Positions 1 through 8,588 are shown, numbered from the stretch's first letter. The stretch: 54,062 nucleotides of DNA from an uncultured Prevotella sp. (GCA_900315035.1 OMXO01000008.1:1-54062), one strand, 5' to 3'. Numbers and translations are program-made. The notes: generated by a model not told the origin, from the sequence alone.

Positions 1-93
1 TTCTTCACAAAGGGCAAGAACGAGTACTTCCCCATCGCATCTAACCAGATGAACTATGTTCAGGGACTCTATCATCAGAACAAGGGATACTAA
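1..93 (+). CDS. SusD-like lipoprotein, C-terminal end only
   Basis: The reading frame is open from the first base to TAA at 91-93 and gives 30 residues ending in NEYFPIASNQMNY...HQNKGY. SusD/RagB outer-membrane lipoproteins typically end with a segment of the form EYLPIP..(E/Q)...N..L.QN.GY. The complete SusD at 6846-8588 ends the same way (EYLPIPKEQMSASNGHYTQN). Everything upstream lies outside the window, so neither length nor substrate can be judged. A fructan role is inferred because the next gene is a DUF4960-type lipoprotein like the one that follows the complete susD of this locus. It would bind glycan at the cell surface with an unseen SusC partner. Confidence 0.7.
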   Translation, partial: FFTKGKNEYFPIASNQMNYVQGLYHQNKGY

Positions 94-147
94 TCAATTG
101 AAAGATTGAAGGATTTAAAGATTGAACAATTAAAAACTGAAAAGTAT

Positions 148-1662
148 ATGAATAGCATATATCATAAAATAGGTACGGGGCTGATGAGCGTATTGCTCTT
201 TGCAGCTTGTCAAGACAGAGATCTGCCCGGTTCTGGCGCCATGCAGCTGCCCACACCTGACGCATCTTCCATCACAGGTACACTCACCGGTGAAGACAAA
301 TATGACTACACGCTGACGTGGCCACAGGCTGCTCAGGGAGCTGTGATGCAGGTGGCCGTCTATAAGAACGGCACCCAGATGCAGGCACTCACCCCCGCCA
401 CGGGTAATTCATTCACACTGAAGAACCTGGAGACCAACCAGCTCTATGAGTTCCTCTTCAAGTATGCCAATGCCGATGCCCTCTCGAAAGGTGTGATGAC
501 CTCATACACTCGTCTTGGTGCTACAGCTGCCAGCGACCTGAAGTTCGAGCAGATCGATATCGACGACGACCATCGCGACTTGCGCATAACATGGAAAGGT
601 AGCGCCGACGCTACATCTTACATACTTAGACTCACGAATAGCGACGGCTCACGCGTCATTTCCGAAACCGTCACCGAGACATCCTATCTCCTGAAGAACG
701 TAGCCATGAAAGAGCGCTGGGAAGCAACCCTGATTGCTCAGAACAACGATGGTAAGGCGCTGCCTATCACGGGCGATACGAAGATTGGCGGTAAGATTCC
801 TGCCTTCCTGTCAGAATATCCCACACCAGAGGAACTCATTGCCAACGGTGATGACGACGAGGCCAGTGCATGGCTCTGGTTCCAGGCAAATTATCCGAAG
901 GGTGAGTATGTCTATTTCGGCAACATCAGCAAGGTCGAGGACATCGAGGACTTCCGTATGCTCTTCTGGCTACGCGACCTCGAGACCGGCAACAATGATG
1001 ATATCTGGAACTTCTCCGACGTAGCCCGCAACGCCGCTCCAGTCATTGAGCAGTATGTCAAGAACGGTGGCAACCTGTTGCTCTGGCAGCATGCCGTGCC
1101 TTACATCGGCACCATCAACCGTCTCCCGACCTCTCTGCTGCGTGGTGTCAGCAATGCCTTCGGCTGTGGTGCAGGCGGCTGGAACCCTGACACTTGGAAG
1201 ATGGGCGTATGTCTCAATACCGGCGCCTTCTCCAAGGACCTCAGCACTCACCCCATCTATGCAGGCATTAAGACAGAGAAGCTCAATGATCAATGCTTCG
1301 CAGCCATCGCCTTCAAGGGTCCGGGTTGGACTGAAGACCACAACTGTCTGTTCTTCGACATTCCTGCTAAGCTCACTGGCCTTAACAACACAACACAGGA
1401 GTGCTATGACGTTGTGACCAACGACTATGGAATCTACCCACTCGGCACATGGGATTCACAGTGTTCATGGGTATCTCAGTTGAATGTCTGGGAGGCCAAG
1501 GGTGCTGATACGGTGCTCTGTATCGGTAACGGCGGTTGCGAATTCTCGATGAAGAACGAGGACGGCACACCAGACAAGAGCGCTAATCCTAAGAACAACT
1601 CATGTCAGGACAACGTTCTGAAGCTTGCCAAGAACAGCATCGAATACCTGATGTCAATCTAA
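148..1662 (+). CDS. DUF4960-type surface lipoprotein with Fn3-like repeats (putative fructan-binding protein)
   Basis: This 504-residue protein starts best at ATG 148. An in-frame ATG at 106 would add a charged stretch before the signal peptide, whereas MNSIYHK followed by a hydrophobic run and the lipobox LFAAC is a normal lipoprotein start. After Cys there are two beta-sandwich, Fn3-like repeats (about residues 35-120 and 125-215), then an aromatic and Gly/Asp-rich C-terminal half (about 225-504) that I recognise as DUF4960-like. In Bacteroides levan loci a protein of this type sits beside SusD and acts as an extra surface glycan-binding protein. It follows the SusD tail by 54 bp and so probably shares its operon. 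No catalytic motif is evident. Family assignment is from memory; the fructan ligand is inferred from context. Confidence 0.6.
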   Translation: MNSIYHKIGTGLMSVLLFAACQDRDLPGSGAMQLPTPDASSITGTLTGEDKYDYTLTWPQAAQGAVMQVAVYKNGTQMQALTPATGNSFTLKNLETNQLYEFLFKYANADALSKGVMTSYTRLGATAASDLKFEQIDIDDDHRDLRITWKGSADATSYILRLTNSDGSRVISETVTETSYLLKNVAMKERWEATLIAQNNDGKALPITGDTKIGGKIPAFLSEYPTPEELIANGDDDEASAWLWFQANYPKGEYVYFGNISKVEDIEDFRMLFWLRDLETGNNDDIWNFSDVARNAAPVIEQYVKNGGNLLLWQHAVPYIGTINRLPTSLLRGVSNAFGCGAGGWNPDTWKMGVCLNTGAFSKDLSTHPIYAGIKTEKLNDQCFAAIAFKGPGWTEDHNCLFFDIPAKLTGLNNTTQECYDVVTNDYGIYPLGTWDSQCSWVSQLNVWEAKGADTVLCIGNGGCEFSMKNEDGTPDKSANPKNNSCQDNVLKLAKNSIEYLMSI

Positions 1663-1683
1663 GTTTCAGAGTTAATAATATCT

Positions 1684-1728
1684 AAAAATCGTTCATTGCA
1701 ACAAAAATGTTAGCAATGAACGATTTTT
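1684..1728 (+). promoter_or_regulatory. 16-bp perfect inverted repeat: terminator and/or operator
   Basis: Arms 1684-1699 and 1713-1728 are perfectly complementary (AAAAATCGTTCATTGC and its reverse complement) around a 13-nt loop, 21 bp after the stop codon of the preceding lipoprotein gene. The A-tract and T-tract flanks allow it to act as an intrinsic terminator. A related repeat sits at the same distance from a promoter at 12517-12555, where no gene ends nearby, which argues for a regulatory role as well. The downstream GAAACATT (1739-1746) is shared between the two copies. Confidence 0.65.
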
Positions 1729-1774
1729 GTATATATATGAAACATTTTTTATCGCCCAGTAATTCTTTTCGTCG

Positions 1775-1782
1775 TATCTTTG
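1775..1782 (+). promoter_or_regulatory. Bacteroidetes-type promoter -7 box (TATCTTTG)
   Basis: TATCTTTG followed by GCACC fits the TAnnTTTG -7 element used by the primary sigma factor of Bacteroidetes. The first ORF-free stretch downstream ends in a strong hairpin plus T-tract (1858-1900), so the transcript from here is probably a short RNA and not the mRNA of the regulator, which has its own promoter at 1910-1941. Confidence 0.6.
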
Positions 1783-1788
1783 CACCAG

Positions 1789-1900
1789 ATTCAAATTCAT
1801 ACAAGAGTTAGTATATGGTTTTTAGTTAGTTAGGTAATAGTTTTTTAGATTTAACATCATTCGGCGCTGCTCGTGAGAGTGGCGCCGAATGATTTTTTTT
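1789..1900 (+). ncRNA. Putative small RNA, about 110 nt
   Basis: No credible ORF exists between the -7 box at 1775-1782 and the hairpin/T-tract ending at 1900. The unit (promoter, AGAGTTAG, a T/AG-rich core with TTTTAGTTAGTTAGG, then a GC-rich hairpin with eight T) resembles a second unit at 24605-24718 in layout and in parts of its sequence. The 5' end is estimated from the -7 box. It lies directly upstream of the fructan regulator gene. An alternative is a premature-termination leader, but the regulator gene has its own promoter beyond the terminator. Confidence 0.45.
1858..1900 (+). terminator. Intrinsic terminator (ATTCGGCGC hairpin, copy 1)
   Basis: CATTCGGCGC (1858-1867) pairs perfectly with GCGCCGAATG (1882-1891), the stem can extend through wobble pairs, and an A plus eight T follow. 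Nearly the same hairpin recurs at 11660-11692 after the lipoprotein GH32 gene. Confidence 0.75.
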
Positions 1901-1909
1901 AACCACATA

Positions 1910-1941
1910 TTTGGTATTTTTCCTGTTTTTATTTATTTTTG
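1910..1941 (+). promoter_or_regulatory. Promoter of the membrane regulator gene
   Basis: TTTG at 1910-1913 (-33 region) and TATTTTTG at 1934-1941 (-7) are 20 bp apart, close to the Bacteroidetes consensus. Transcription would start near 1948, which rules out the TTG start at 1911 and supports ATG 1965. Confidence 0.65.
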
Positions 1942-1964
1942 CAACCAAAATAATAGCTACACAG

Positions 1965-3539
1965 ATGCATAATTCATACGCGCGTACCATATTATACCTA
2001 CTGTCAATAGTCTTACTACTGACCTCTTGTACAGCAGAAAAGGTATATAAGATTGGGGTAGCACAATGCTCCAAAGGACCTTGGCGTGAGAAGGTGAACC
2101 GAGAGATGCTTGCTGCCCAGCATTTATACGAACACGATGTCAAGGTTAACATTGCCAATTCGGTTGATGACCCTGAATTGCAGGCTCATCTGATAGATAG
2201 TCTGGCTAAGACGGATATTGACTTGATGGTAGTGGCTCCCTATGAGGATATACAGATCATTAATGATGCCATAGGACGGGTACTTAAAGCCGGTATTCCT
2301 GTTGTCAGCTTTGACCGTAAGACCAGCGCTGATTATACGGCTTTCATTGGTGGCAATAATGTCGAGGCTGGTTATATTGTGGGACAATATATTGCCTCGA
2401 TAGTCAGAGGGCAGAATCAACCGAAGGGCAAGAGGCCGTTAGTGGTGGAGATTACAGGATTGTTGAGCAGTACGCCTGCCCTTGAGCGTCATCGTGGTTT
2501 TGAATCAGCCATGAAAGGTTTACCCGAGGTGGAATATGTTTGTCGGATAAGCGATTGGTCGAGTGACGCATCCTGCGACATTGTTACCCACTTGATAGAT
2601 TCGCTCCGACAGTCTGATAACAGCCGTTTGGACAACACCTTTGTATTCTGTCACAACGATGGTATGGCAACGGGGGTTTATAAAGCCGTAGTAGAACAGG
2701 ATGTTGAGGGCCGCATTAAGATTCTGGGTATTGACGGTATGCCTGGCGAAGGGCTGGAGTATGTAAAACTTGGGCATCAGATAGGAACCTACTATTATCC
2801 TACTCATGGTGAAAAGATTATCCGGCTTGCACTTGATATTCTGACGGGTAAACCTTATGAACGCGAGAACCCGTTGCTGGGTTTTGTTGTCACACCCGAC
2901 AATGTAGATCTGGTCATGACTGAATCGGCAGAACTCATGAAGCAGAATGATGACTTGGTGACCATTCACGACAAACTGGAGAACTCAATGGTGCTATACA
3001 ATACACAGCGCAAAGTGCTTGTGGGTAGTATCGTATGCATCTTTGTGCTGGTAGTTGCCATCATCATGATATTGTATGCCTGGTGGCAGTCAAAGAGGAA
3101 CTTACGACAGCGGCAGTCGATGAACGAAGAACAGACACTGTTCTACACTGATGCCAGCAATCGACGTCTGCACGAGATATTCGTAACGCCTGCCGAAGAG
3201 ACGCCAGCACACAAGAGCCAGGACATGATATTTGCAGAGCAGTTGAATGAAGCCATCCGCGAGAACATGTCGAACCCCAATCTAAAAATGGACGAACTGG
3301 GCGAAGCGATGGGACTCAGTCGCGTACAATTATATAGAAAGGTGAAGGCTATCACAGGACAGCCCCCCGTTGAACTGTTGAGACAGATGCGACTGCAGCA
3401 GGCTTATGCTCTACTGACCTCAACTACAAAGACGGTGGCAGAAATAGCATACGATGTAGGGTTTGGGACCCCAGGTTATTTCTCAACTTGCTTCAAAAAA
3501 CAATTCGGCAAGTACCCAACAGACCTTAGGGCGGAGTAA
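1965..3539 (+). CDS. Membrane-spanning sugar-sensing AraC-family regulator without histidine kinase
   Basis: The 524-residue product starts at ATG 1965, just after its promoter. A hydrophobic N-terminus with a lipobox-like LLTSC precedes a periplasmic type-1 binding-protein fold (LacI/Peripla_BP_4-like, about residues 25-325; typical stretches VVSFDRK, FVFCHNDGMATG, ILGIDGMPGEG). One transmembrane helix follows (about 349-372) and then an AraC/HTH_18 domain at 422-524 (DELGEAMGLSRVQLYRKVKA, VAEIAYDVGFGTPGYFS). In Bacteroides the fructan regulator BT1754 has a comparable sensor but also kinase and receiver domains. Those are absent here: the linker between the membrane helix and the HTH is only about 50 residues. 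It probably binds fructose in the periplasm and controls both fructan operons. Ligand and targets are inferred from position. Confidence 0.85.
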   Translation: MHNSYARTILYLLSIVLLLTSCTAEKVYKIGVAQCSKGPWREKVNREMLAAQHLYEHDVKVNIANSVDDPELQAHLIDSLAKTDIDLMVVAPYEDIQIINDAIGRVLKAGIPVVSFDRKTSADYTAFIGGNNVEAGYIVGQYIASIVRGQNQPKGKRPLVVEITGLLSSTPALERHRGFESAMKGLPEVEYVCRISDWSSDASCDIVTHLIDSLRQSDNSRLDNTFVFCHNDGMATGVYKAVVEQDVEGRIKILGIDGMPGEGLEYVKLGHQIGTYYYPTHGEKIIRLALDILTGKPYERENPLLGFVVTPDNVDLVMTESAELMKQNDDLVTIHDKLENSMVLYNTQRKVLVGSIVCIFVLVVAIIMILYAWWQSKRNLRQRQSMNEEQTLFYTDASNRRLHEIFVTPAEETPAHKSQDMIFAEQLNEAIRENMSNPNLKMDELGEAMGLSRVQLYRKVKAITGQPPVELLRQMRLQQAYALLTSTTKTVAEIAYDVGFGTPGYFSTCFKKQFGKYPTDLRAE

Positions 3540-3552
3540 TCTCCGTCCTTTT
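3529..3552 (+). terminator. Terminator hairpin around the regulator stop codon
   Basis: GGGCGGAG (3529-3536) pairs with CTCCGTCC (3541-3548) with one wobble, the loop carries the TAA stop (3537-3539), and TTTT follows. It would end the regulator mRNA immediately after the coding sequence. Confidence 0.6.
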
Positions 3553-3593
3553 CCTTTGTTTAAAGGCATGTTGACGTTTTTGACATAATAGTC

Positions 3594-3672
3594 AACGATT
3601 GTTTCATGTAACATTTTTGCGAGGTTCTGAACGAATTTTGCTATTCCCGCATATGTTATTATAGTACTTTTG
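3594..3672 (+). promoter_or_regulatory. Promoter region of the fructan susC operon
   Basis: TACTTTTG at 3665-3672 is a good -7 box, giving a leader of about 40 nt before ATG 3720. Upstream lie AACGATT (3594-3600), GTAACATT (3608-3615) and GAACGAATTTTG (3629-3640), which resemble AACGATT and GAAACATT of the promoters at 1775 and 12605 at different spacing. They are candidate regulator sites, not proven ones. Confidence 0.55.
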
Positions 3673-3719
3673 CAGCAGATTTTATTCACAGAAGTACTAA
3701 CAATTTTAAACGATCAACA

Positions 3720-6700
3720 ATGGAACAACTAAAGAAACTGATTCTGAGTTTGTTGACTCTCCTGACGAGTACAATGATGTACGCGCAGAGTGAGATCAGT
3801 GGTACGGTGGTCGATGCTACAGGCGAATCGGTCATTGGTGCCACGGTAATGGAGAAAGGTACGTCGAACGGTACGATTACCGATTTTGACGGTAACTTCA
3901 AGATTAAAGTGAAAGAGGGTGCCATCCTCGTGGTCTCTTACATTGGTTACCAGACACAGGAATTGCCTGCACAACCCGGAATGACGGTGACGCTGAAAGA
4001 TGATGCAGAAGTGCTTCAGGAAGTCGTGGTGACTGGTTATACCACTCAGCGTAAGGCTGACCTGACGGGTGCCATTTCAACAGTAAGTGTAGACGAAATG
4101 GCCAAACAGAACGAGAACAACCCGATGAAGGCCCTTCAGGGACGTGTGCCAGGCATGAACATCCAAGCCGATGGTAATCCCTCTGGTGCAGCAACCGTCC
4201 GCATCCGTGGTGTTGGAACCCTTAACGACAACGATCCTCTTTACATCATTGACGGCGTGCCTACAAAGGCCGGCATGCACGAGTTGAACGGAAACGATAT
4301 TGAAAGCATTCAAGTACTGAAGGATGCCGCCTCGGCAAGTATTTACGGATCACGTGCAGCCAACGGTGTGATCATTATTACAACAAAGAAAGGTAAGGAT
4401 GGCAAGATCAAGGTGAATTTCGACGGATCTGTTGCCACCTCTTTCTATACCAATAAAATTGAGACGATGAATGCTAGCCAGTGGGGACGTGCTTTCTGGC
4501 AAGCCTCCGTCAACGACGGTCTGAACCCCTCAAACAACAACTTGGGCTATAACTATGATTGGAGCTACGATGCCAATGGTAATCCCACACTGAACCGCAT
4601 GACGATGAACATGTATCTCGATGAGAATGCCAGTGTGCGCACAGGAGATACTGACTGGTTCAAAGAAATTACCCGCACAGGTGTTGTACAACAGTATAAT
4701 GTATCAGTCAGCAATGGTTCTGAGAAGGGAACATCATTTTTCTCTCTTGGATATTACGATAACCAAGGTACCATCAAGGACAGCTACTTCAATCGTTTGT
4801 CGGCTCGTGCCAATGCAGACTACAAACTTTTTGGCGGTGATGCTATTATTGGTGAGAATTTCACCATCAACCGTACTAAGGGCGTTGATGCGCCTGGTGG
4901 TGTCCTGGAGCACGCTTTGGAGTTCAACCCCAACTTCCCTATCTACGCAGAGAACGGCAAATATGCTCAGGCACTTGGTGCTTACTCTGAGCGCGAGAAC
5001 CCTCTGAGTATGATAGACAATGCGAAAGACAACGAATATACACAGTGGCGTATGTTTGGTGATGTTCACTTGAGTGTCACACCGTTCAAGAACTTCATGG
5101 TTCGCACAACTTTAGGCATGGACTACACTCAGAAAGAACAACGATTCTTCACTTATCCAATCCCCAATGGTAAAGTCATGCGCACTGAATCTGCTGTTGA
5201 AGGCAAACAAGAACACACCATGCGCTGGATGTGGAATGCGATTGCCACCTATAACCTTGAGATTGGCAAGCACCGTGGTGATGCCATGATCGGTACTGAG
5301 ATTAACCGTACGGACTATAAGCTGAACAGTGCCAAGCGCTATGAACTGGCTATTCTGAACACAGATTATATGTGGCCATCTGCTGGTGCAGGCCGTCAGT
5401 TGGCAGAAGGTTTTGGCGAAGGATTCTCACTCGTCTCATTCTTTGGTAAGGTCAACTACACATATGATGACAAATATCTGGCATCGTTTACCATTCGCCG
5501 TGACGGTTCAAGCCGATTCGGTACTAACAACCAATATGGTACATTCCCATCAGTATCTGCTGGCTGGCGCATATCTCAGGAGAAATTCATGGAATCCACT
5601 AAAGGTTGGCTTGACAATCTGAAGATACGCTACTCTTGGGGACAGACCGGTAACCAGGAAATCTCCAATACCGCCCGCTATACTCTTTATAAGTCTGTTG
5701 TTTCTACAGGTCTTTGGGGAAGTGGACAGGCAGGTTCTTCTTATGATATCTCAGGTAAGAACGGCGGTTACGACCTGGCTAACGGATATGTTCGTAATCA
5801 GCGTGGAAACGATGATATCAAGTGGGAGACAACTACACAGCACAATATCGGTGTTGACTTCGCCATCCTCAGGAATGAAGTCTATGGTAGCTTCGACTGG
5901 TTCAATAAGAACACCACCGACATTCTGCTCTTTATGGAGGGCATCGGTGCTATGGGTGAAGGTTCTGGCCAGTGGATTAACGCCGGTGAGGTAAAGAATA
6001 ACGGTTGGGAACTGAGCATTGGCTATCGCCATAGTCTGGAGAATGGTTTCTCGTGGGATATCAACGGAAACATCAGTAAATATACGAACAAGGTTACAAA
6101 ATTGCCAGACACGGTAGCTGCCAATGGTAAATATGGTGGTAATGGTGTCAAGAGCGTTGTCGGCCATCCCATGTTCTCTCAAGTAGGCTATATCTACGAT
6201 GGCATTTTCAAAAGCCAGGAGGAAATCGACAATCATGCCAAGCAGGAAGGTGCCGGTCTGGGACGTATCCGCTATAAGGACCTGAATGGTGACGGCATCA
6301 TCACTGAGGCCGATCAGGACTGGATCTACGATCCGACACCCGACTTCACATGGGGTCTTAATATCTACGTACAATACAAGAACTGGGATATGACTATGTT
6401 CTGGCAAGGCGTACAGGGAGTTGACGTTGACTGTCGTGGTTATAAGTCACAGACCGACTTCTGGGCCAACTCTGCCATCAACGTGCCCTATCTGAACAAA
6501 GGCGTCCGCGTTCTTGATGCATGGAGTCCAGCCAACCCAGGCAGCAATATCCCTGCACTCACTACTTCGGATACAAACAATGAGGGACGTGTTTCTTCTT
6601 ATTTCATAGAGAATGGTTCTTATGTAAAGTTGCGCACGATTCAGTTGGGTTACAACTTGCCCAAGAGCATTACCGACAAGATACGCTTAGACCGCATCCG

Positions 6701-6830
6701 TCTCTATGCCTCGGCTCAAAACCTGCTGACTATCAAGAGCAGCAAGTTCACTGGTGCCGATCCGGAGAACCCTGGATTCAACTATCCTATTCCTCTCAAT
6801 CTTACATTTGGACTCAATGTTTCATTCTAA
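3720..6830 (+). CDS. susC: SusC-like TonB-dependent outer-membrane transporter (fructan locus)
   Basis: At 1036 residues this is a normal-length SusC protein. The signal peptide ends near YAQS (about residue 23). A carboxypeptidase-regulatory-like domain follows (about 25-105; SEISGTVVDATGESVIGATV), then the TonB-dependent plug (about 110-230; ALQGRVPGMNIQADGNPSGA, ESIQVLKDAASASIYGSRAA) and a C-terminal 22-strand barrel ending in Phe (GLNVSF). It forms the import channel that SusD caps and is powered by TonB. Its stop is 15 bp before susD, so the two are co-transcribed. Oligofructan as substrate is inferred from the GH32 enzymes, transporter and fructokinase that follow. The gene has its own promoter and follows the regulator's terminator. 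Confidence 0.93.
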   Translation: MEQLKKLILSLLTLLTSTMMYAQSEISGTVVDATGESVIGATVMEKGTSNGTITDFDGNFKIKVKEGAILVVSYIGYQTQELPAQPGMTVTLKDDAEVLQEVVVTGYTTQRKADLTGAISTVSVDEMAKQNENNPMKALQGRVPGMNIQADGNPSGAATVRIRGVGTLNDNDPLYIIDGVPTKAGMHELNGNDIESIQVLKDAASASIYGSRAANGVIIITTKKGKDGKIKVNFDGSVATSFYTNKIETMNASQWGRAFWQASVNDGLNPSNNNLGYNYDWSYDANGNPTLNRMTMNMYLDENASVRTGDTDWFKEITRTGVVQQYNVSVSNGSEKGTSFFSLGYYDNQGTIKDSYFNRLSARANADYKLFGGDAIIGENFTINRTKGVDAPGGVLEHALEFNPNFPIYAENGKYAQALGAYSERENPLSMIDNAKDNEYTQWRMFGDVHLSVTPFKNFMVRTTLGMDYTQKEQRFFTYPIPNGKVMRTESAVEGKQEHTMRWMWNAIATYNLEIGKHRGDAMIGTEINRTDYKLNSAKRYELAILNTDYMWPSAGAGRQLAEGFGEGFSLVSFFGKVNYTYDDKYLASFTIRRDGSSRFGTNNQYGTFPSVSAGWRISQEKFMESTKGWLDNLKIRYSWGQTGNQEISNTARYTLYKSVVSTGLWGSGQAGSSYDISGKNGGYDLANGYVRNQRGNDDIKWETTTQHNIGVDFAILRNEVYGSFDWFNKNTTDILLFMEGIGAMGEGSGQWINAGEVKNNGWELSIGYRHSLENGFSWDINGNISKYTNKVTKLPDTVAANGKYGGNGVKSVVGHPMFSQVGYIYDGIFKSQEEIDNHAKQEGAGLGRIRYKDLNGDGIITEADQDWIYDPTPDFTWGLNIYVQYKNWDMTMFWQGVQGVDVDCRGYKSQTDFWANSAINVPYLNKGVRVLDAWSPANPGSNIPALTTSDTNNEGRVSSYFIENGSYVKLRTIQLGYNLPKSITDKIRLDRIRLYASAQNLLTIKSSKFTGADPENPGFNYPIPLNLTFGLNVSF

Positions 6831-6845
6831 AATTATGCAACGATT

Positions 6846-8588
6846 ATGAAAACAATATATAGATCAATCTGCGCCATCTGCGCCATCTGCGGTTTGATGT
6901 CCTGCTCTAAATTCCTTGAGGAACAGGTACCACAGGCTACGCTGACTCAAGATGAGGTTAAGAAACCTGAATATATTGACAACGTGCTGATCTCAGCATA
7001 CGCAGGACTGGTTACCATCGAGGACATGAACGCATCGTTCTCACTTTGGAACTATGACGTCCGCTCTGATGATGCCTATGTTGGTGGTAGTTCCTTCAGC
7101 GACGGTGAGCCTTTCCACCACCTTGAGAGGGGTACTGGCATTACCACGGATGCCTGGCCTTTCAACTCTATTTGGGATAAGCTTTACAAATATCTTTCAC
7201 GTGTCAGTCTGTCACTCGACATCCTTGCAAGTGCAGATCAGGAGAATGCGACCATCCAGCAGCGTACTGCCGAGATGAAGTTCCTGCGAGCTTATGGCCA
7301 TTTTCAGCTGAAACGTCTGTTCAAGAAGATTCCTTTCGTGAACAAGCTCAACATGCAGGAAGCCGACTACAATAATCTCTCTAACACCGAATACACAAAT
7401 GATGAAGGTTGGCAACAGATTATCAACGATCTGGAAGAGGCTTATAAGGTGCTGCCAACAACCCAAGCCGAGAAGGGACGTCCGACAAAGGCTGCTGCAG
7501 CTGCCTTCCTTGCTAAGGTTTACCTCTATAAGGCATACCATCAAGACGACGCAAACTCCAATCAGGTGACATCTGTCAATACAGAAGACTTGCAGAAGGT
7601 TGTGGAATATACCAATCTCTCCATTTACAATGGCTATGGTCTGGAGCCCGACCTGCATAACAATTTCCGCCCAGAAGAGCAATACGAGAATGGCAAAGAG
7701 AGTATTTGGTCTATCCAATACTCAAAAAATGACGGAACGACCTATGGCAACCTGAACTTTTCCAACCGTCTGATTGTTCCATGCATTCCTAAAGTACATG
7801 ACTCTGGTTGCGACTTCTACAAGCCATCACATAACCTGGTCAGTGCCTATCGCACTAACAGCAATGGTCTTCCTCTTCTTGACAACTTTGCTGATGTCGA
7901 ATATACCGTCGGCTCCAATCAGACAGTTGACCCACGTCTGTTCGTAACAGTCGGTGTACCAGGTGCTCCCTATATGTTCAACACCAGTTACATGATGGCA
8001 GAGAGCAATACTTGGAGCCGTTCGGGTGGCGCTTTCGGATACTTTGTATCGCTGAAGCAGAATGTTGACCCAGCCCTGACCGACAGTTATCTCTTCCTTT
8101 GCGACTCACAATGGGCAAGTTCGATGAACCGTGTAGTGTTACGTTATGCAGATGTGCTGCTGATGCGTGCAGAGGCTCTGGCTCAACTGAATCAGACCGC
8201 AGAAGCCATCGCACTGGTTAATCAGGTTCGCGATCGCGCAGCTGGTATGGCAACCAATAGCATCGTTTCGAATTATTCAACCAAATATGGTGTACACTAT
8301 GCAGTAGGCAAATACAATGGATCATATTCAAAGGACGAAGCGATGAAGATCATCAAGATGGAGCGCCGACTGGAGTTGGCCATGGAGTGTGAGCGTTTCT
8401 TCGACCTCGTACGTTGGGGTGATGCTGCTACCGTTATCAACAAATACTATACCACAGAGAGCCAAAAGATGAGTTTCTTAGTAGGTTCGCAGTTCACTGC
8501 CAACATGAATGAGTATCTTCCAATACCAAAGGAGCAGATGTCGGCATCTAACGGACACTATACACAGAATTGCGGACAGTGGCAATAA
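6846..8588 (+). CDS. susD: SusD-like surface glycan-binding lipoprotein (fructan locus)
   Basis: This 580-residue RagB/SusD protein has a lipoprotein signal (CGLMSCSKF) and the usual opening FLEEQVPQATLT. Helical TPR-like segments include AEMKFLRAYGHFQLKRLF near the N-terminal third. The C-terminal half has VVLRYADVLLMRAEALAQLN, MERRLELAMECERFFDLVRW and the terminal EYLPIPKEQM...YTQNCGQWQ, all standard family signatures. It would sit on top of the SusC barrel and deliver bound fructan chains. It lies 15 bp after susC and 38 bp before the DUF4960-type gene. The spacer 8589-8626 is AT-rich with repeated AATTAGAAAT-like units. No truncation is seen. Confidence 0.93.
   Translation: MKTIYRSICAICAICGLMSCSKFLEEQVPQATLTQDEVKKPEYIDNVLISAYAGLVTIEDMNASFSLWNYDVRSDDAYVGGSSFSDGEPFHHLERGTGITTDAWPFNSIWDKLYKYLSRVSLSLDILASADQENATIQQRTAEMKFLRAYGHFQLKRLFKKIPFVNKLNMQEADYNNLSNTEYTNDEGWQQIINDLEEAYKVLPTTQAEKGRPTKAAAAAFLAKVYLYKAYHQDDANSNQVTSVNTEDLQKVVEYTNLSIYNGYGLEPDLHNNFRPEEQYENGKESIWSIQYSKNDGTTYGNLNFSNRLIVPCIPKVHDSGCDFYKPSHNLVSAYRTNSNGLPLLDNFADVEYTVGSNQTVDPRLFVTVGVPGAPYMFNTSYMMAESNTWSRSGGAFGYFVSLKQNVDPALTDSYLFLCDSQWASSMNRVVLRYADVLLMRAEALAQLNQTAEAIALVNQVRDRAAGMATNSIVSNYSTKYGVHYAVGKYNGSYSKDEAMKIIKMERRLELAMECERFFDLVRWGDAATVINKYYTTESQKMSFLVGSQFTANMNEYLPIPKEQMSASNGHYTQNCGQWQ

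Noticed and set aside
1684-1728. Insertion-sequence end (terminal inverted repeat)
   Set aside because: The perfect hairpin has a partner at 12517-12555, but the DNA between holds an ordinary gene order without transposase, and the conserved spacing to promoters fits regulation better.
1911-1964. Upstream TTG start extending the regulator by 18 residues
   Set aside because: The -33/-7 promoter elements occupy 1910-1941, so this stretch would not be in the mRNA, and the signal peptide starts properly at ATG 1965.
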